NCBI RefSeq assembly: GCF_040760005.1
Contig: NZ_CP099760.1
Location: forward strand, 5,522,501 to 5,586,500
DNA from: Pseudomonas sp. stari2
GTDB taxonomy: Bacteria > Pseudomonadota > Gammaproteobacteria > Pseudomonadales > Pseudomonadaceae
DNA: 64,000 nucleotides
Direction of reading: 5' to 3'
Below the pieces are notes generated by a model. It was not told the DNA's origin. It worked only from the letters and a program-made list of their open reading frames with translations, and did no database searches. Position numbers and translations under genes: made by a program. This document shows positions 39,955-48,333 of this stretch, in pieces. How positions within the stretch are numbered: position 1 is the stretch's first letter; the number at the start of each line of letters is the position of its first letter.

Positions 39955-39988
39955 GAACAGGCCCCGACATGAATGCCGGGGCCTGTAA
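39955..39988. terminator. Bidirectional terminator between DUF2845 and BON genes
   Basis: ACAGGCCCCG and CGGGGCCTGT (10 bp) around ACATGAATGC. The minus-strand side continues TTCTATTT, so it can end the convergent BON transcript as well as the plus-strand pair. Confidence 0.75.
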
Positions 39989-40092
39989 TGGCCACAATCC
40001 TTGTGGCCGTTCGCATGAACTCTAAAGTGCGGCAGACGTATTGCTCGGCCCGCCTGTCGCGTCTTCTCCCGGTCCAGGCGAGAAGTCTTGCC

Positions 40093-40449
40093 TTACTCGG
40101 CTTTCAGGCCGTCAGCGGAAACCGCTTTGACGCCTTTGATTTTCTTGGTGATGTCTATGGCCATTTTTTTCTGTGCTTCTGTCACTGCAACGGTGGAGGA
40201 CAGAGACACTACGCCTTTGTTGGTTTCTACTTTGATGTCAGTGCCAGGAATGCCTTTTTCGGTCACCAGGTCGCTTTTGACTTTGGTGGTGATCCAGGTG
40301 TCGGAAGTGGCTTCTTTCGCCTTGGTCATTTCACCGGCAGCCAGAGTCATTGGAGCCTGGGTCGCCTGGGTGGATTGTGCGAATGCGCCGGTGGCCATGG
40401 TCAGGGTCAGCGCGGTAGCAGCAGCGGCAGTGATAGCGAACTTCTTCAT
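40093..40449 (-). CDS. BON domain periplasmic protein
   Basis: This 118-residue protein has a signal peptide (MKKFAITAAAATALTLTMATGAFA) and one BON domain (about 48-116: SDTWITTKVKSDLVTEKGIPGTDIKVETNKGVVSLSSTV). BON proteins such as OsmY bind membranes and protect against osmotic stress. Only one BON copy is present, against two in OsmY. GGAG precedes the ATG. A sigma54-type promoter is visible 65 bases upstream. Confidence 0.92.
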   Translation of the reverse strand: MKKFAITAAAATALTLTMATGAFAQSTQATQAPMTLAAGEMTKAKEATSDTWITTKVKSDLVTEKGIPGTDIKVETNKGVVSLSSTVAVTEAQKKMAIDITKKIKGVKAVSADGLKAE

Positions 40450-40513
40450 ACGAGTAACTCCTGTTTTTCTGGAAAGTCTGCTGCGTGTCTTGTCAGCAGG
40501 GTTACCGAAGATA

Positions 40514-40531
40514 TTGCGAACGCTGTGCCAA
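40514..40531 (-). promoter_or_regulatory. Candidate sigma54 promoter for the BON gene
   Basis: On the minus strand TTGGCACAGCGTTCGCAA has GG and GC exactly 10 bases apart and matches TGGCAC-N5-TTGCA with one change. It would start RNA near 40504, a 55-base leader before the ATG at 40449. No activator site is identified. Confidence 0.55.
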
Positions 40532-40593
40532 CTTTCTGTAAAACAAAAATTACATATAAATCAATAACTTAAACTTAACAGGAAATTTCGAAA

Positions 40594-40610
40594 TCATGCA
40601 AAATGCATGA
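40594..40610. repeat. Perfect 7-3-7 palindrome in AT-rich gap
   Basis: TCATGCA-AAA-TGCATGA lies in the AT-rich stretch between the BON gene and pilA, about 80 bases upstream of the BON sigma54-type promoter. It could be an activator site for that promoter. Unproven. Confidence 0.4.
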
Positions 40611-40697
40611 CTCGGGGAATATTCACATGCAAGTTGCAGCTTTTGGAAAAGTTCCTAAGATGCTGAAACTATTGAAACTTCTATTTTCACCGGATAA

Positions 40698-40726
40698 ATA
40701 AAAATGCCCTGCGTGGCAGGGCATTC
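40698..40726 (-). terminator. pilA terminator
   Basis: AATGCCCTGC and GCAGGGCATT with a 3-base loop; on the minus strand it is followed by TTTTATTTAT. It ends the pilA transcript about 20 bases after the stop. Confidence 0.88.
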
Positions 40727-40745
40727 GGTCGTCACACGCTCGCCA

Positions 40746-41183
40746 TCACGTACCGCTGGCGGTACAGCCTTTTGGCGAATAATCCGGGTTAACAGTAGTG
40801 GCACAGGTCCACACACCAGAGGTATTACCGGTAGCAGCGCCCGAACGAGTGAGCGTGACAGTTTTGCCCAGTACCGGCCCCGGAGCGTTGAGCAGCGTGC
40901 AGGAGATGCTGCCCGCCCCCGTCGCCGCTGTACCTGTAACCTGCACCGTACAGTTGGAGGTGGTGGTTGTACCGCCGTTCACAGAGTTTATATCCGGAGC
41001 GGTACCTTGATTGATGGTGTCCTCGAACGGCACCTTCATCGCACTGATTTCCGCCAGCCCCGCCGTCACCTTCGACCGTGCCTGATACTTGGAATACTGC
41101 GGCAAGGCGATGGTGGCCAGGATGCCGATGATCGCCACGACAATCAGCAGCTCGATCAGAGTGAAACCTTGTTGTTTTTTCAT
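40746..41183 (-). CDS. pilA: Type IV major pilin
   Basis: PilA is the structural subunit of type IVa pili (twitching, surface sensing, DNA uptake). The 145-residue prepilin has a six-residue leader (MKKQQG, cut before Phe7 by PilD), Glu at +5 and the hydrophobic helix FTLIELLIVVAIIGILATIA. The head is Gly/Thr rich, with a C-terminal disulfide loop (CATTVNPDYSPKGC). The frame continues upstream to 41327 but the MKKQQG start is certain from the leader. Divergent from pilBCD, sigma54 promoter upstream. Confidence 0.95.
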   Translation of the reverse strand: MKKQQGFTLIELLIVVAIIGILATIALPQYSKYQARSKVTAGLAEISAMKVPFEDTINQGTAPDINSVNGGTTTTSNCTVQVTGTAATGAGSISCTLLNAPGPVLGKTVTLTRSGAATGNTSGVWTCATTVNPDYSPKGCTASGT

Positions 41184-41230
41184 AGACACGCTCCATGCAT
41201 GAGTCGGAATCTCATGATCTGCACAGGACT

Positions 41231-41248
41231 CAGCACAGCCCGTGCCAA
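41231..41248 (-). promoter_or_regulatory. Sigma54 promoter of pilA
   Basis: The minus strand reads TTGGCACGGGCTGTGCTG, with GG and GC 10 bases apart (TGGCAC-N5-GTGCT). It predicts a start near 41222, 38 bases before the pilA ATG. This agrees with RpoN/PilR control of pilA known in P. aeruginosa. Confidence 0.82.
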
Positions 41249-41321
41249 GGCGCCCGCACCCGCGCAGGCTGGGCGCGATCACGCTATCGCGGTGTTTCCT
41301 ACAACCTGTAACCGCACTATC

Positions 41322-41364
41322 TGACACTTTTTGTCACCTGCACCGAGGCGGTTTGGCGCTGTCA
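41322..41364 (-). promoter_or_regulatory. TGTC/GACA cluster, probable PilR sites
   Basis: TGACA-CTTTT-TGTCA (41322-41336) is a perfect dyad and another TGTCA lies at 41360-41364, about 75-115 bases upstream of the pilA -24 element. PilR of P. aeruginosa is described as binding TGTC-type repeats at a similar distance. Binding here is inferred. Confidence 0.5.
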
Positions 41365-41409
41365 CTTGACTAGGCTATAAGTCATGAACTGTCTGCATCC
41401 GGGATTCCC

Positions 41410-43110
41410 ATGAATGACATCGCTCTGAGCGGTCTGGCCAAGCAATTGGTACAGGCCGAACTGCTCACGGAAAAAAGCGCCCAACAAGCCTGGCAGCAAG
41501 CCCAGCGCAATCGCCTGTCGCTGGTCAGCTATCTGGTACAGAACAAACTGGTGAAGAGTTCGCAGGTTGCCGAAATCGCCTCGGAGCACTTCGGCATGGC
41601 GTTCCTCGACCTCAATTGCCTGGACAAGGAAACCCAGCCCAAGGGCCTGGTCAGCGAAAAACTGGTCCGCCAGCATCATGCCCTGCCCCTGTGGCGGCGC
41701 GGCAACAAACTGTTCGTGGGGATTTCCGACCCGAGCAATCATCAGGCAATCAACGACATTCAGTTCAGCACCGGGCTGACCACCGAAGCCATTCTGGTGG
41801 AGGACGATAAGCTCACCGATGCCATCGAGAAATTCTTCGACACCCACGCCTCCGGCCTGGAAGACATGGCCGATGTCGACCTCGACGGACTGGACGTCGA
41901 ATCCGTCGACGACAGCAAGCAGGACGCCATCGGCGTGCTGGATGCCGACGACGCGCCGGTGGTGCGCTTCGTCCACAAGATGCTGCTGGACGCAATCAAG
42001 AGCGGCTCTTCCGACCTGCACTTCGAGCCTTACGAGAAAAACTACCGGGTGCGGGTACGTACCGACGGCATCCTGCGTGAGGTGGCCAAACCGCCGATTC
42101 AACTGGCCGGACGCATCGCCGCACGCCTGAAGGTCATGGCCAGCCTCGACATTTCGGAACGGCGCAAGCCTCAGGACGGACGCCTGAAGATGCGCCTGTC
42201 GAAAACCAAGTCGATCGACTTCCGGGTCAACACCCTGCCGACCCTGTGGGGCGAGAAAGTGGTAATTCGGATCCTCGACCCTTCCAGCGCGCAGATCGGC
42301 ATCGACGCCCTCGGCTACGAGCCGGAGCAGAAAGAGCTGTACCTGGCCGCCCTGAAGCAGCCGCAAGGCATGATTCTGGTCACCGGCCCCACCGGTTCCG
42401 GCAAGACCGTGTCGCTGTACACCGGGCTGAACATCCTCAATACCGTCGACATCAATATCTCCACCGCCGAAGACCCGGTGGAAATCAACATGGAAGGTAT
42501 CAACCAGGTCAACGTCAATCCGAAGCAGGGGCTGGATTTCGCCCAGGCCCTGCGCTCGTTCCTGCGTCAGGACCCGGACGTGATCATGGTCGGCGAGATC
42601 CGCGATCTGGAGACGGCGGAAATCGCCATCAAGGCGGCGCAGACCGGTCACCTTGTACTGTCCACGCTGCATACCAACAGCGCAGCGGAAACGCTGACCC
42701 GCTTGCACAACATGGGCATTCCCGGCTTCAACATTGCCACGTCGGTCAGCCTGATCATCGCCCAGCGTCTGGCGCGCAAACTCTGCGGCCACTGCAAGAA
42801 AGCCATCGAGATTCCCCGCGAAACCCTGCTCAAGGAAGGCTTCCCCGAGGAACGCATCGGCAGTTTCACGATCTATGAGCCCGTCGGTTGCGATCAATGC
42901 AACGGCGGCTACAAGGGCCGCACCGGTATCTATGAAGTGGTCAGGAACACTCCCGAACTGCAGCGGCTGATCATGGCCGAGGGCAACTCACTGGAAATCG
43001 ACAGCCAGATGCGCCTGGACGGCTTCAACGATCTGCGCACTTCGGGCTTGATCAAGGCCATGCAAGGCATCACCAGCCTTGAAGAAATCAACCGGGTCAC
43101 CAAGGACTGA
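41410..43110 (+). CDS. pilB: Type IV-A pilus assembly ATPase
   Basis: PilB is the hexameric cytoplasmic motor for pilus extension. The 566-residue protein has an N-terminal MshEN/T2SSE-N domain (about 1-150), Walker A GPTGSGKT (about 325-332), an Asp box, Walker B (DPDVIMVGEIRDLETAEIA) and a His box. Two CxxC pairs (CGHCKK and CDQCNGG, about 459-500) form the zinc site. Head of pilB-pilC-pilD; pilC begins 2 bases after the stop. Confidence 0.96.
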   Translation: MNDIALSGLAKQLVQAELLTEKSAQQAWQQAQRNRLSLVSYLVQNKLVKSSQVAEIASEHFGMAFLDLNCLDKETQPKGLVSEKLVRQHHALPLWRRGNKLFVGISDPSNHQAINDIQFSTGLTTEAILVEDDKLTDAIEKFFDTHASGLEDMADVDLDGLDVESVDDSKQDAIGVLDADDAPVVRFVHKMLLDAIKSGSSDLHFEPYEKNYRVRVRTDGILREVAKPPIQLAGRIAARLKVMASLDISERRKPQDGRLKMRLSKTKSIDFRVNTLPTLWGEKVVIRILDPSSAQIGIDALGYEPEQKELYLAALKQPQGMILVTGPTGSGKTVSLYTGLNILNTVDINISTAEDPVEINMEGINQVNVNPKQGLDFAQALRSFLRQDPDVIMVGEIRDLETAEIAIKAAQTGHLVLSTLHTNSAAETLTRLHNMGIPGFNIATSVSLIIAQRLARKLCGHCKKAIEIPRETLLKEGFPEERIGSFTIYEPVGCDQCNGGYKGRTGIYEVVRNTPELQRLIMAEGNSLEIDSQMRLDGFNDLRTSGLIKAMQGITSLEEINRVTKD

Positions 43111-43112
43111 AC

Positions 43113-44330
43113 ATGGCCGTCAAGGCAGCGAAAATCAGCGTCTACGCCTGGGAAGGAACCGACAAGAAAGGCAGCCGGATCAGCGGCGAACTGAGCGGGC
43201 AAAACCCCGCGCTGATCAAGGCCCAGTTGCGCAAGCAGGGCATCAACCCCGGCAAGGTACGCAAGAAATCCGCGTCGCTGCTGAACTTCGGCAAACGCAT
43301 CAAGCCGCTGGACATCGCCCTCTTCACCCGGCAGATGGCGACCATGATGAAGGCCGGCGTGCCATTGCTGCAGTCGTTCGACATCATCGGCGAAGGCTTT
43401 GAAAATCCGGCGATGCGCAAACTGGTGGACGAGGTGAAACAGGAGGTCGCCGCCGGTAACAGCTTCGCCGCGGCCCTGCGCAAGAAGCCGCAATACTTCG
43501 ACGAGTTGTACTGCAACCTGGTCGATGCCGGCGAGCAATCCGGTGCTCTCGACACCCTGCTCGAGCGCGTGGCGACCTACAAGGAGAAGAGCGAAAGCCT
43601 CAAGGCCAAGATCAAGAAAGCCATGACCTATCCCACCGCCGTGATTCTGGTGGCGGCGGTCGTCACCGGCATTCTGCTGGTAAAAGTGGTGCCGCAGTTC
43701 CAGTCGGTATTTTCCGGCTTCGGTGCCGAACTGCCGGCGTTTACCTTGATGGTCATCGGCCTGTCGGAGTTCATGCAGCAATGGTGGTGGGCGATTCTGG
43801 GTGTGCTGATCGTGGCGTTTTTCGGCACCCGCCATGCCTTGAAGAAATCCCAGGCCCTGCGTGACCGACGTGATGCCTGGCTGCTGAAACTGCCACTGGT
43901 GGGCACCATGATGTACAAGTCCGCCGTCGCCCGTTTTGCCCGGACCCTGTCGACCACGTTTGCCGCCGGCGTGCCGCTGGTCGAAGCGCTGGACTCGGTC
44001 GCCGGAGCCACCGGCAACGTGGTGTTCAAGCGTGCGGTGCTGCGCATTCGCCAGGACGTGGCCACCGGCATGCAGCTGAATTTCTCGATGCGCACCAGTG
44101 GGGCTTTTCCGAACATGGCCGTGCAGATGACCGCCATCGGCGAAGAGTCCGGCGCCCTGGACGATATGCTCGACAAGGTAGCCGGGTTCTACGAGGAAGA
44201 AGTGGATAACATGGTCGACAACCTCACCAGCCTGATGGAGCCTTTCGTCATGGTGGTACTCGGGGTGATCGTCGGCGGGCTGGTCGTGGCCATGTACCTG
44301 CCGATCTTCCAACTCGGCTCAGCGATCTGA
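43113..44330 (+). CDS. pilC: Type IV pilus inner-membrane platform protein
   Basis: PilC couples the PilB/PilT motors to the growing pilus. The 405-residue protein has two T2SSF domains (about 70-195 and 275-395), the first with FTRQMATMMKAGVPLLQSFDI, the second with FARTLSTTFAAGVPLVEALDSV, and three membrane helices, the last ending GGLVVAMYLPIFQLGSAI. Two bases separate it from pilB and one from pilD. Confidence 0.96.
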   Translation: MAVKAAKISVYAWEGTDKKGSRISGELSGQNPALIKAQLRKQGINPGKVRKKSASLLNFGKRIKPLDIALFTRQMATMMKAGVPLLQSFDIIGEGFENPAMRKLVDEVKQEVAAGNSFAAALRKKPQYFDELYCNLVDAGEQSGALDTLLERVATYKEKSESLKAKIKKAMTYPTAVILVAAVVTGILLVKVVPQFQSVFSGFGAELPAFTLMVIGLSEFMQQWWWAILGVLIVAFFGTRHALKKSQALRDRRDAWLLKLPLVGTMMYKSAVARFARTLSTTFAAGVPLVEALDSVAGATGNVVFKRAVLRIRQDVATGMQLNFSMRTSGAFPNMAVQMTAIGEESGALDDMLDKVAGFYEEEVDNMVDNLTSLMEPFVMVVLGVIVGGLVVAMYLPIFQLGSAI

Positions 44331-44331
44331 C

Positions 44332-45204
44332 ATGCCCATCGACGAACTTTTCGCCCTCTATCCGCTGGCGTTTGTCTTCACTGCCCTGGTGCTCGGGCTG
44401 GTGGTCGGCAGCTTTCTCAATGTGGTGATCTGGCGTCTGCCGAAGATGCTCGAACGCGAATGGCGCCAGCAGGCCCACGACGTGTTGGGGCTGCCCGTCG
44501 AAACGCCGTTGCCGGTCTACAACCTGATGCTGCCGCACTCGCAGTGCCCACATTGCGCCCACCGCATTCGTGCGTGGGAAAACATTCCGCTGCTCAGCTA
44601 CCTGTTTTTGCGCGGCCGTTGCTCGTCTTGCGCAGCGCCGATCAGCAAGCGTTATCCACTGACCGAACTGGCCTGCGGGCTGCTCTCGGCGTTCATTGCC
44701 TGGCATCTGGGTTTTGGCTGGCCGGCTTGCCTGATGATCGCCCTGACCTGGGGCTTGCTGGCGATGAGTCTGATCGACACCGAGCATCAGCTGTTGCCCG
44801 ATGTACTGGTGCTGCCGTTGCTGTGGCTGGGATTGATCGTCAACAGTTTCGGCCTGTTCGTCTCACTGCACGATGCGTTGTGGGGGGCGGTGGCTGGCTA
44901 CATGGCGCTGTGGTCGGTGTTCTGGCTGTTCAAACTGCTCACCGGCAAAGACGGCATCGGTCACGGTGATTTCAAGTTGCTGGCGCTGCTCGGGGCCTGG
45001 GGTGGCTGGCAGATTCTGCCGCTGACCATCCTGCTGTCCTCCCTGGTGGGCGCCGTGTTCGGGGTGATTTTGCTCAAACTGCGTGACCGCAAAACCTCGA
45101 CGCCGATCCCCTTCGGGCCCTATCTGGCAATTGCCGGCTGGATTGCCTTGCTCTGGGGTGGTCAAATAACCGGCTTCTATTGGCAGTTTGTCGGTTTGAA
45201 ATGA
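44332..45204 (+). CDS. pilD: Prepilin peptidase / N-methyltransferase
   Basis: PilD cuts prepilin leaders (also pseudopilins of type II secretion) and methylates the new N-terminus. The 290-residue membrane protein has the zinc-binding CPHC ... CSSC pairs (72/75 and 97/100) and the two catalytic aspartates in [12 protein letters not shown] and GHGDFKLL. About eight membrane helices. Its stop overlaps the coaE start (ATGA). Confidence 0.96.
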   Translation: MPIDELFALYPLAFVFTALVLGLVVGSFLNVVIWRLPKMLEREWRQQAHDVLGLPVETPLPVYNLMLPHSQCPHCAHRIRAWENIPLLSYLFLRGRCSSCAAPISKRYPLTELACGLLSAFIAWHLGFGWPACLMIALTWGLLAMSLIDTEHQLLPDVLVLPLLWLGLIVNSFGLFVSLHDALWGAVAGYMALWSVFWLFKLLTGKDGIGHGDFKLLALLGAWGGWQILPLTILLSSLVGAVFGVILLKLRDRKTSTPIPFGPYLAIAGWIALLWGGQITGFYWQFVGLK

Positions 45205-45824
45205 ATACCCCTGTGGAAAAACCCTGGATTCTCGGCCTGACCGGCGGCATCGGCAGCGGTAAAAGCGCTGCCGCCCAGCACTTCATCGATCTTGGCATCC
45301 ACGTGGTGGACGCCGATCACGCGGCGCGCTGGGTGGTCGAACCGGGCCGTCCGGCGCTGGCAAAGATCGCAGAACACTTCGGCCCGGATGTCTTGCAGGC
45401 CGATGGCACGCTGGATCGCGCGGCGTTGCGCAAGGTGATCTTCGAAGTGCCGGAGCAACGCCGCTGGCTCGAAGCGCTGCTGCATCCACTGATCGCCGAG
45501 GAGATCGCCCATCACCTGGCGCTGGCAAAATCGCCTTACGCGATTCTGGTTTCGCCGCTGCTGATCGAGTCCGGACAGTACGCGATGACCCAGCGGATTC
45601 TTGTGATCGATGCTCCGCAACAACTGCAGATCGAACGCACCTTGCAGCGTGACCAGACCAGCGAACAGCAGGTCCAGGCGATCCTCAAGGCCCAATCCAG
45701 CCGCGAAGACCGCGTGAGCCGTGCCGATGATGTAGTGGTCAACGACCGCGACCTCGCCTGGCTGCACAGCGAGGTCGAGCGCCTGCATCACTTTTACCTG
45801 ACTTTATCCGGAGGCCAGTCATGA
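45201..45824 (+). CDS. coaE: Dephospho-CoA kinase
   Basis: CoaE phosphorylates the 3'-OH of dephospho-CoA, the last step to coenzyme A. The 207-residue protein has the P-loop [11 protein letters not shown] near residue 11, the [10 protein letters not shown] motif and [10 protein letters not shown]. The ATG at 45201 overlaps pilD by 4 bases, and yacG overlaps its stop by 4 bases, so pilD-coaE-yacG is translated as a coupled unit. Confidence 0.96.
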   Translation: MNTPVEKPWILGLTGGIGSGKSAAAQHFIDLGIHVVDADHAARWVVEPGRPALAKIAEHFGPDVLQADGTLDRAALRKVIFEVPEQRRWLEALLHPLIAEEIAHHLALAKSPYAILVSPLLIESGQYAMTQRILVIDAPQQLQIERTLQRDQTSEQQVQAILKAQSSREDRVSRADDVVVNDRDLAWLHSEVERLHHFYLTLSGGQS

Positions 45825-46021
45825 GCCAGACCCCAACCGTTAATTGCCCGACCTGCGGCGCCCCGGTGGAATTCACCCCCGCAAACAAATTCCGGCCGTT
45901 CTGCTCGGACCGCTGCAAACTGATCGACCTCGGTGCCTGGGCGTCGGAAGAACACAAGATCCCGGTGGCCCCGGATGCCGAGGACGAACTGTTTTCCGGC
46001 GATTTCGACCCGCGTCACTGA
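45821..46021 (+). CDS. yacG: DNA gyrase inhibitor YacG
   Basis: This 66-residue zinc-finger protein has [11 protein letters not shown] and [14 protein letters not shown], the four-cysteine YacG finger, and an acidic C-terminal tail ([10 protein letters not shown]). YacG binds the GyrB TOPRIM region and blocks DNA binding. Start overlaps coaE (ATGA). Usual coaE-yacG pair. Confidence 0.94.
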   Translation: MSQTPTVNCPTCGAPVEFTPANKFRPFCSDRCKLIDLGAWASEEHKIPVAPDAEDELFSGDFDPRH

Positions 46022-46027
46022 TCCCGT

Positions 46028-46243
46028 TCAGGGCCGCATGAAGCCGTAATCCTGATCGTCGTCGAGGTTTTCCGCCAGAAAACGTAACTCGTCGGCCAGG
46101 TCTTCGGCGTTGCGCACGGCTTTGCTCTGCTGCACTACCGCACTGAGCAAAGCGCGCAGGCTCAGACCTGGATCAAATCCCACCTCCTGTGCCATCTCCA
46201 GACTGTGTCGGGTTTCCTGCCTCGCCCACTCGTAAACGCTCAT
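46028..46243 (-). CDS. Conserved small hypothetical protein with an ANR-type box upstream
   Basis: A 71-residue acidic helical protein, MSVYEWARQETRHSLEMAQEVGF ... AENLDDDQDYGFMRP. I recognise it only as conserved in Pseudomonas next to yacG; no domain with a known role. AGGAG stands 7 bases before the ATG. A perfect TTGAT-N4-ATCAA lies 56 bases upstream, suggesting ANR control in low oxygen. Convergent with yacG, 6 bases apart. Confidence 0.8.
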   Translation of the reverse strand: MSVYEWARQETRHSLEMAQEVGFDPGLSLRALLSAVVQQSKAVRNAEDLADELRFLAENLDDDQDYGFMRP

Positions 46244-46298
46244 GCCGCTGCTCCTGAAGGAATTTGGCCGAGCATGAAATGCCGCGCGCGGGGTGGAT

Positions 46299-46312
46299 TT
46301 GATGTGGATCAA
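46299..46312 (-). promoter_or_regulatory. ANR/FNR-type box
   Basis: TTGATGTGGATCAA is a perfect TTGAT-N4-ATCAA site. Its centre is 62 bases before the ATG of the 71-residue gene; an RNA start near 46264 would place it at -41.5, the activating position. The -10 element there is weak. The box overlaps the last bases of the permease gene. Confidence 0.6.
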
Positions 46313-46998
46313 GACTTGGGGTCGTCGTCCTTCCAGGGTGCCGAAAGGTAACGGGTGCGGTTGAAGGTCTCCAGCCATTCCGGGCTGAACACCACCAACG
46401 CGCTGATCACCATGCCGTTGATGAACGCTTCCGGAAAAATCAGCAGCCACAAGTAACCGATGAAGTCTTCCAGCCATTCGGGCATGGCGAAGAGGCCGTC
46501 GTACCAGAGCAATGTGAGGCTCAGCACCAGACACGCCAACGCCGACAAGGCCGCCGCGAAGAAGCCGGAGCAGAAGATATAAACAAACGGATTACGCGGT
46601 TGCGCCCGTTCGACCAGAATCGCCACGCCCTCGGTGATCAGCACCGGCAGCAGGATCAGCAACGCACCGTTGACCCCGACCGCCACCAGATCCTGGCGTC
46701 CCAGCAGAACCAGCCCGATCTGCGCCACCAGTCCGCCGACAATCGCCAACGGCCAGTCGAGCAGCAAGGTCACGGCGGTCATGCCAATGAAGTGATACGA
46801 CACACCCGTATCGAAATCCCTGCGCACCATCCACAACAGAAACAGTGCGAACACAGTGCCGAACAGCAAGTGCTGACGACGGCTGTCGCTGAACAATTCC
46901 ACCCACGGCGCGCGGCAGATCGCCCAGAGCAGCACCGGCAGGTAAATCAGCCAGCCGAGGGTCAGACTCGTCGATGACAGCAGTTCTGCACCGATCAT
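46309..46998 (-). CDS. Energy-coupling-factor (CbiM-like) transporter permease family protein
   Basis: This 229-residue membrane protein has about six helices (WLIYLPVLLWAI, FGTVFALFLLWMV, a HFIGMTAVTLLL segment with a His, then three more) and the C-terminal IFPEAFINGMVISALVVFSPEWL. It belongs to the CbiM/NikM-like S-component family. The N-terminal Met-His that binds Co or Ni in true CbiM is not at the start here, so the metal role is uncertain. ATG chosen at 46998; the open frame continues to 47091. Confidence 0.8.
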   Translation of the reverse strand: MIGAELLSSTSLTLGWLIYLPVLLWAICRAPWVELFSDSRRQHLLFGTVFALFLLWMVRRDFDTGVSYHFIGMTAVTLLLDWPLAIVGGLVAQIGLVLLGRQDLVAVGVNGALLILLPVLITEGVAILVERAQPRNPFVYIFCSGFFAAALSALACLVLSLTLLWYDGLFAMPEWLEDFIGYLWLLIFPEAFINGMVISALVVFSPEWLETFNRTRYLSAPWKDDDPKS

Positions 46999-47131
46999 GA
47001 TCCCATCACCTTCATTCGCACCGCAGACTCCCTTGATTGGCGCACCTGTGTCGAAGTCTACACCGCCATCCGGATGAATCTGCCGATGCAAAGCTTTCTG
47101 CTTGTCGCAATTGAACGCTAAGCTTGGGCCT

Positions 47132-47758
47132 ATGGATGACTCAGATTACTTACGCCTGCTGACCATCGCGGCCGAGCAGGCCAACGCGTTCCTGTCCAAT
47201 GCCCGCAAATGGGAGCGTGAGCGTTGGGTCTGCCAGCGCCTGCTGCAAGGCTTGAATATCCCGTATCGCGCCGACGAATTCGCCCCGGCCGGCGAGCCTC
47301 CGGACGTATTGTTTCGCGATGCCAATTTCGAAGTGTTTTTCGTCCTCGACGAAGGTCGCCGACTCAACGATGAATGGCGCGATGAGCTGCAACGCCGGCG
47401 CAGTGCATTTTCCCTGAGCCAACTGGTGCGCCGCGAAGCCAAGCCGCGACGGATTCCGGCCAACGAATTCCTGCTCAGGCTGGCGCCGACCTTGCGCAAG
47501 AAAGCGCACAACTACAAAGAACGCGGCATGGACCTGGGCGAGCTGGACATCATCGCCTTCGCCAGTCTCAAACGCGAAGTGCTCGACCTCAACAGCCACT
47601 TTCCGCCACCCACCGAATATTTGCGCCAGGGCTGGCGCTCGCTGTCACTGGTCGGGCCGACGTTCGCCCGCGTGTTGTTCGCCCACCCCGATGCGCCGGA
47701 TTTCCTGCGCGGTAACCTGGGACGCAGCATCGTGTTCGATGTCGGGATCAGCCTGTGA
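47132..47758 (+). CDS. DUF1780 family protein (possible nuclease fold)
   Basis: A 208-residue soluble protein starting MDDSDYLRLLTIAAEQANAFLSNARKWERERWV. The middle (PDVLFRDANFEVFFVLDEGRRLNDEWRDEL) looks like a PD-(D/E)XK-type core with PDV ... FEVFFV, and I recall that DUF1780 is described as a putative endonuclease. The role is unknown. It overlaps the MOSC gene by 4 bases (GTGA), so the two are coupled. Confidence 0.82.
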   Translation: MDDSDYLRLLTIAAEQANAFLSNARKWERERWVCQRLLQGLNIPYRADEFAPAGEPPDVLFRDANFEVFFVLDEGRRLNDEWRDELQRRRSAFSLSQLVRREAKPRRIPANEFLLRLAPTLRKKAHNYKERGMDLGELDIIAFASLKREVLDLNSHFPPPTEYLRQGWRSLSLVGPTFARVLFAHPDAPDFLRGNLGRSIVFDVGISL

Positions 47759-48282
47759 CGCCACTTCAACAATTGATTGCCGATGTCCCGCAGACCGGTT
47801 GCGTGCGCTGGATTGGCGTGCGCCCCGAGTCACGGGGGCCGATGCTCGCACTCGATGCGGTGGAGGCGCGGCTTGAGGCCGGGCTCACCGGCGACCACGC
47901 TCGGCCCGGGGTGCGAAATGCGCGGCAGGTGACGCTGATTCAGTGGGAACACCTGGCCGTGATCAGCGCCTTGATGGGGCGGTCGGGCGAACAACCGGTC
48001 ACACCTGAAGATCTGCGGCGCAATCTCGTTATAAGCGGGATCAACCTGTTCAGCCTCAAGGGGCGGCGCTTTCGCATTGGTCAGGCGATTTTCGAAACCA
48101 CGGGCTGGTGCCAGCCGTGCGCGCGCCTGCAGAACAACCTCGGCCCGGGAACGTTCCAGGCCGTGCGCGGGCATGGCGGAATCACCGCACGAGTGTTACA
48201 AAGCGGGATCATTCGCCTCGAGGACAGCGTGTCTGTCGAACCGGTCCCAGACAGTGGCTATGCTGCATTCAATCCCGGTTGA
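47755..48282 (+). CDS. MOSC domain-containing protein
   Basis: This 175-residue protein is almost entirely a MOSC domain (about 35-160), the beta-barrel domain of molybdenum-cofactor sulfurases and of YiiM/mARC reductases. Visible are RRNLVISGINL and the Mo-ligand Cys candidate in TGWCQPCARL (two Cys). GTG start overlapping DUF1780. It probably binds Mo cofactor and might act as an amidoxime-type reductase subunit, but no partner is adjacent. Confidence 0.87.
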   Translation: MTPLQQLIADVPQTGCVRWIGVRPESRGPMLALDAVEARLEAGLTGDHARPGVRNARQVTLIQWEHLAVISALMGRSGEQPVTPEDLRRNLVISGINLFSLKGRRFRIGQAIFETTGWCQPCARLQNNLGPGTFQAVRGHGGITARVLQSGIIRLEDSVSVEPVPDSGYAAFNPG

Positions 48283-48333
48283 AAACCGCTGTAGCTTGTT
48301 CACTTTCAGTAACGTCTACCAGACGAGGCCTTT

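Noticed and set aside
41184..41327. N-terminal extension of pilA by 48 codons
   Set aside because: The prepilin leader MKKQQG followed by FTLIE fixes the start at 41183; the extension runs through the sigma54 promoter.
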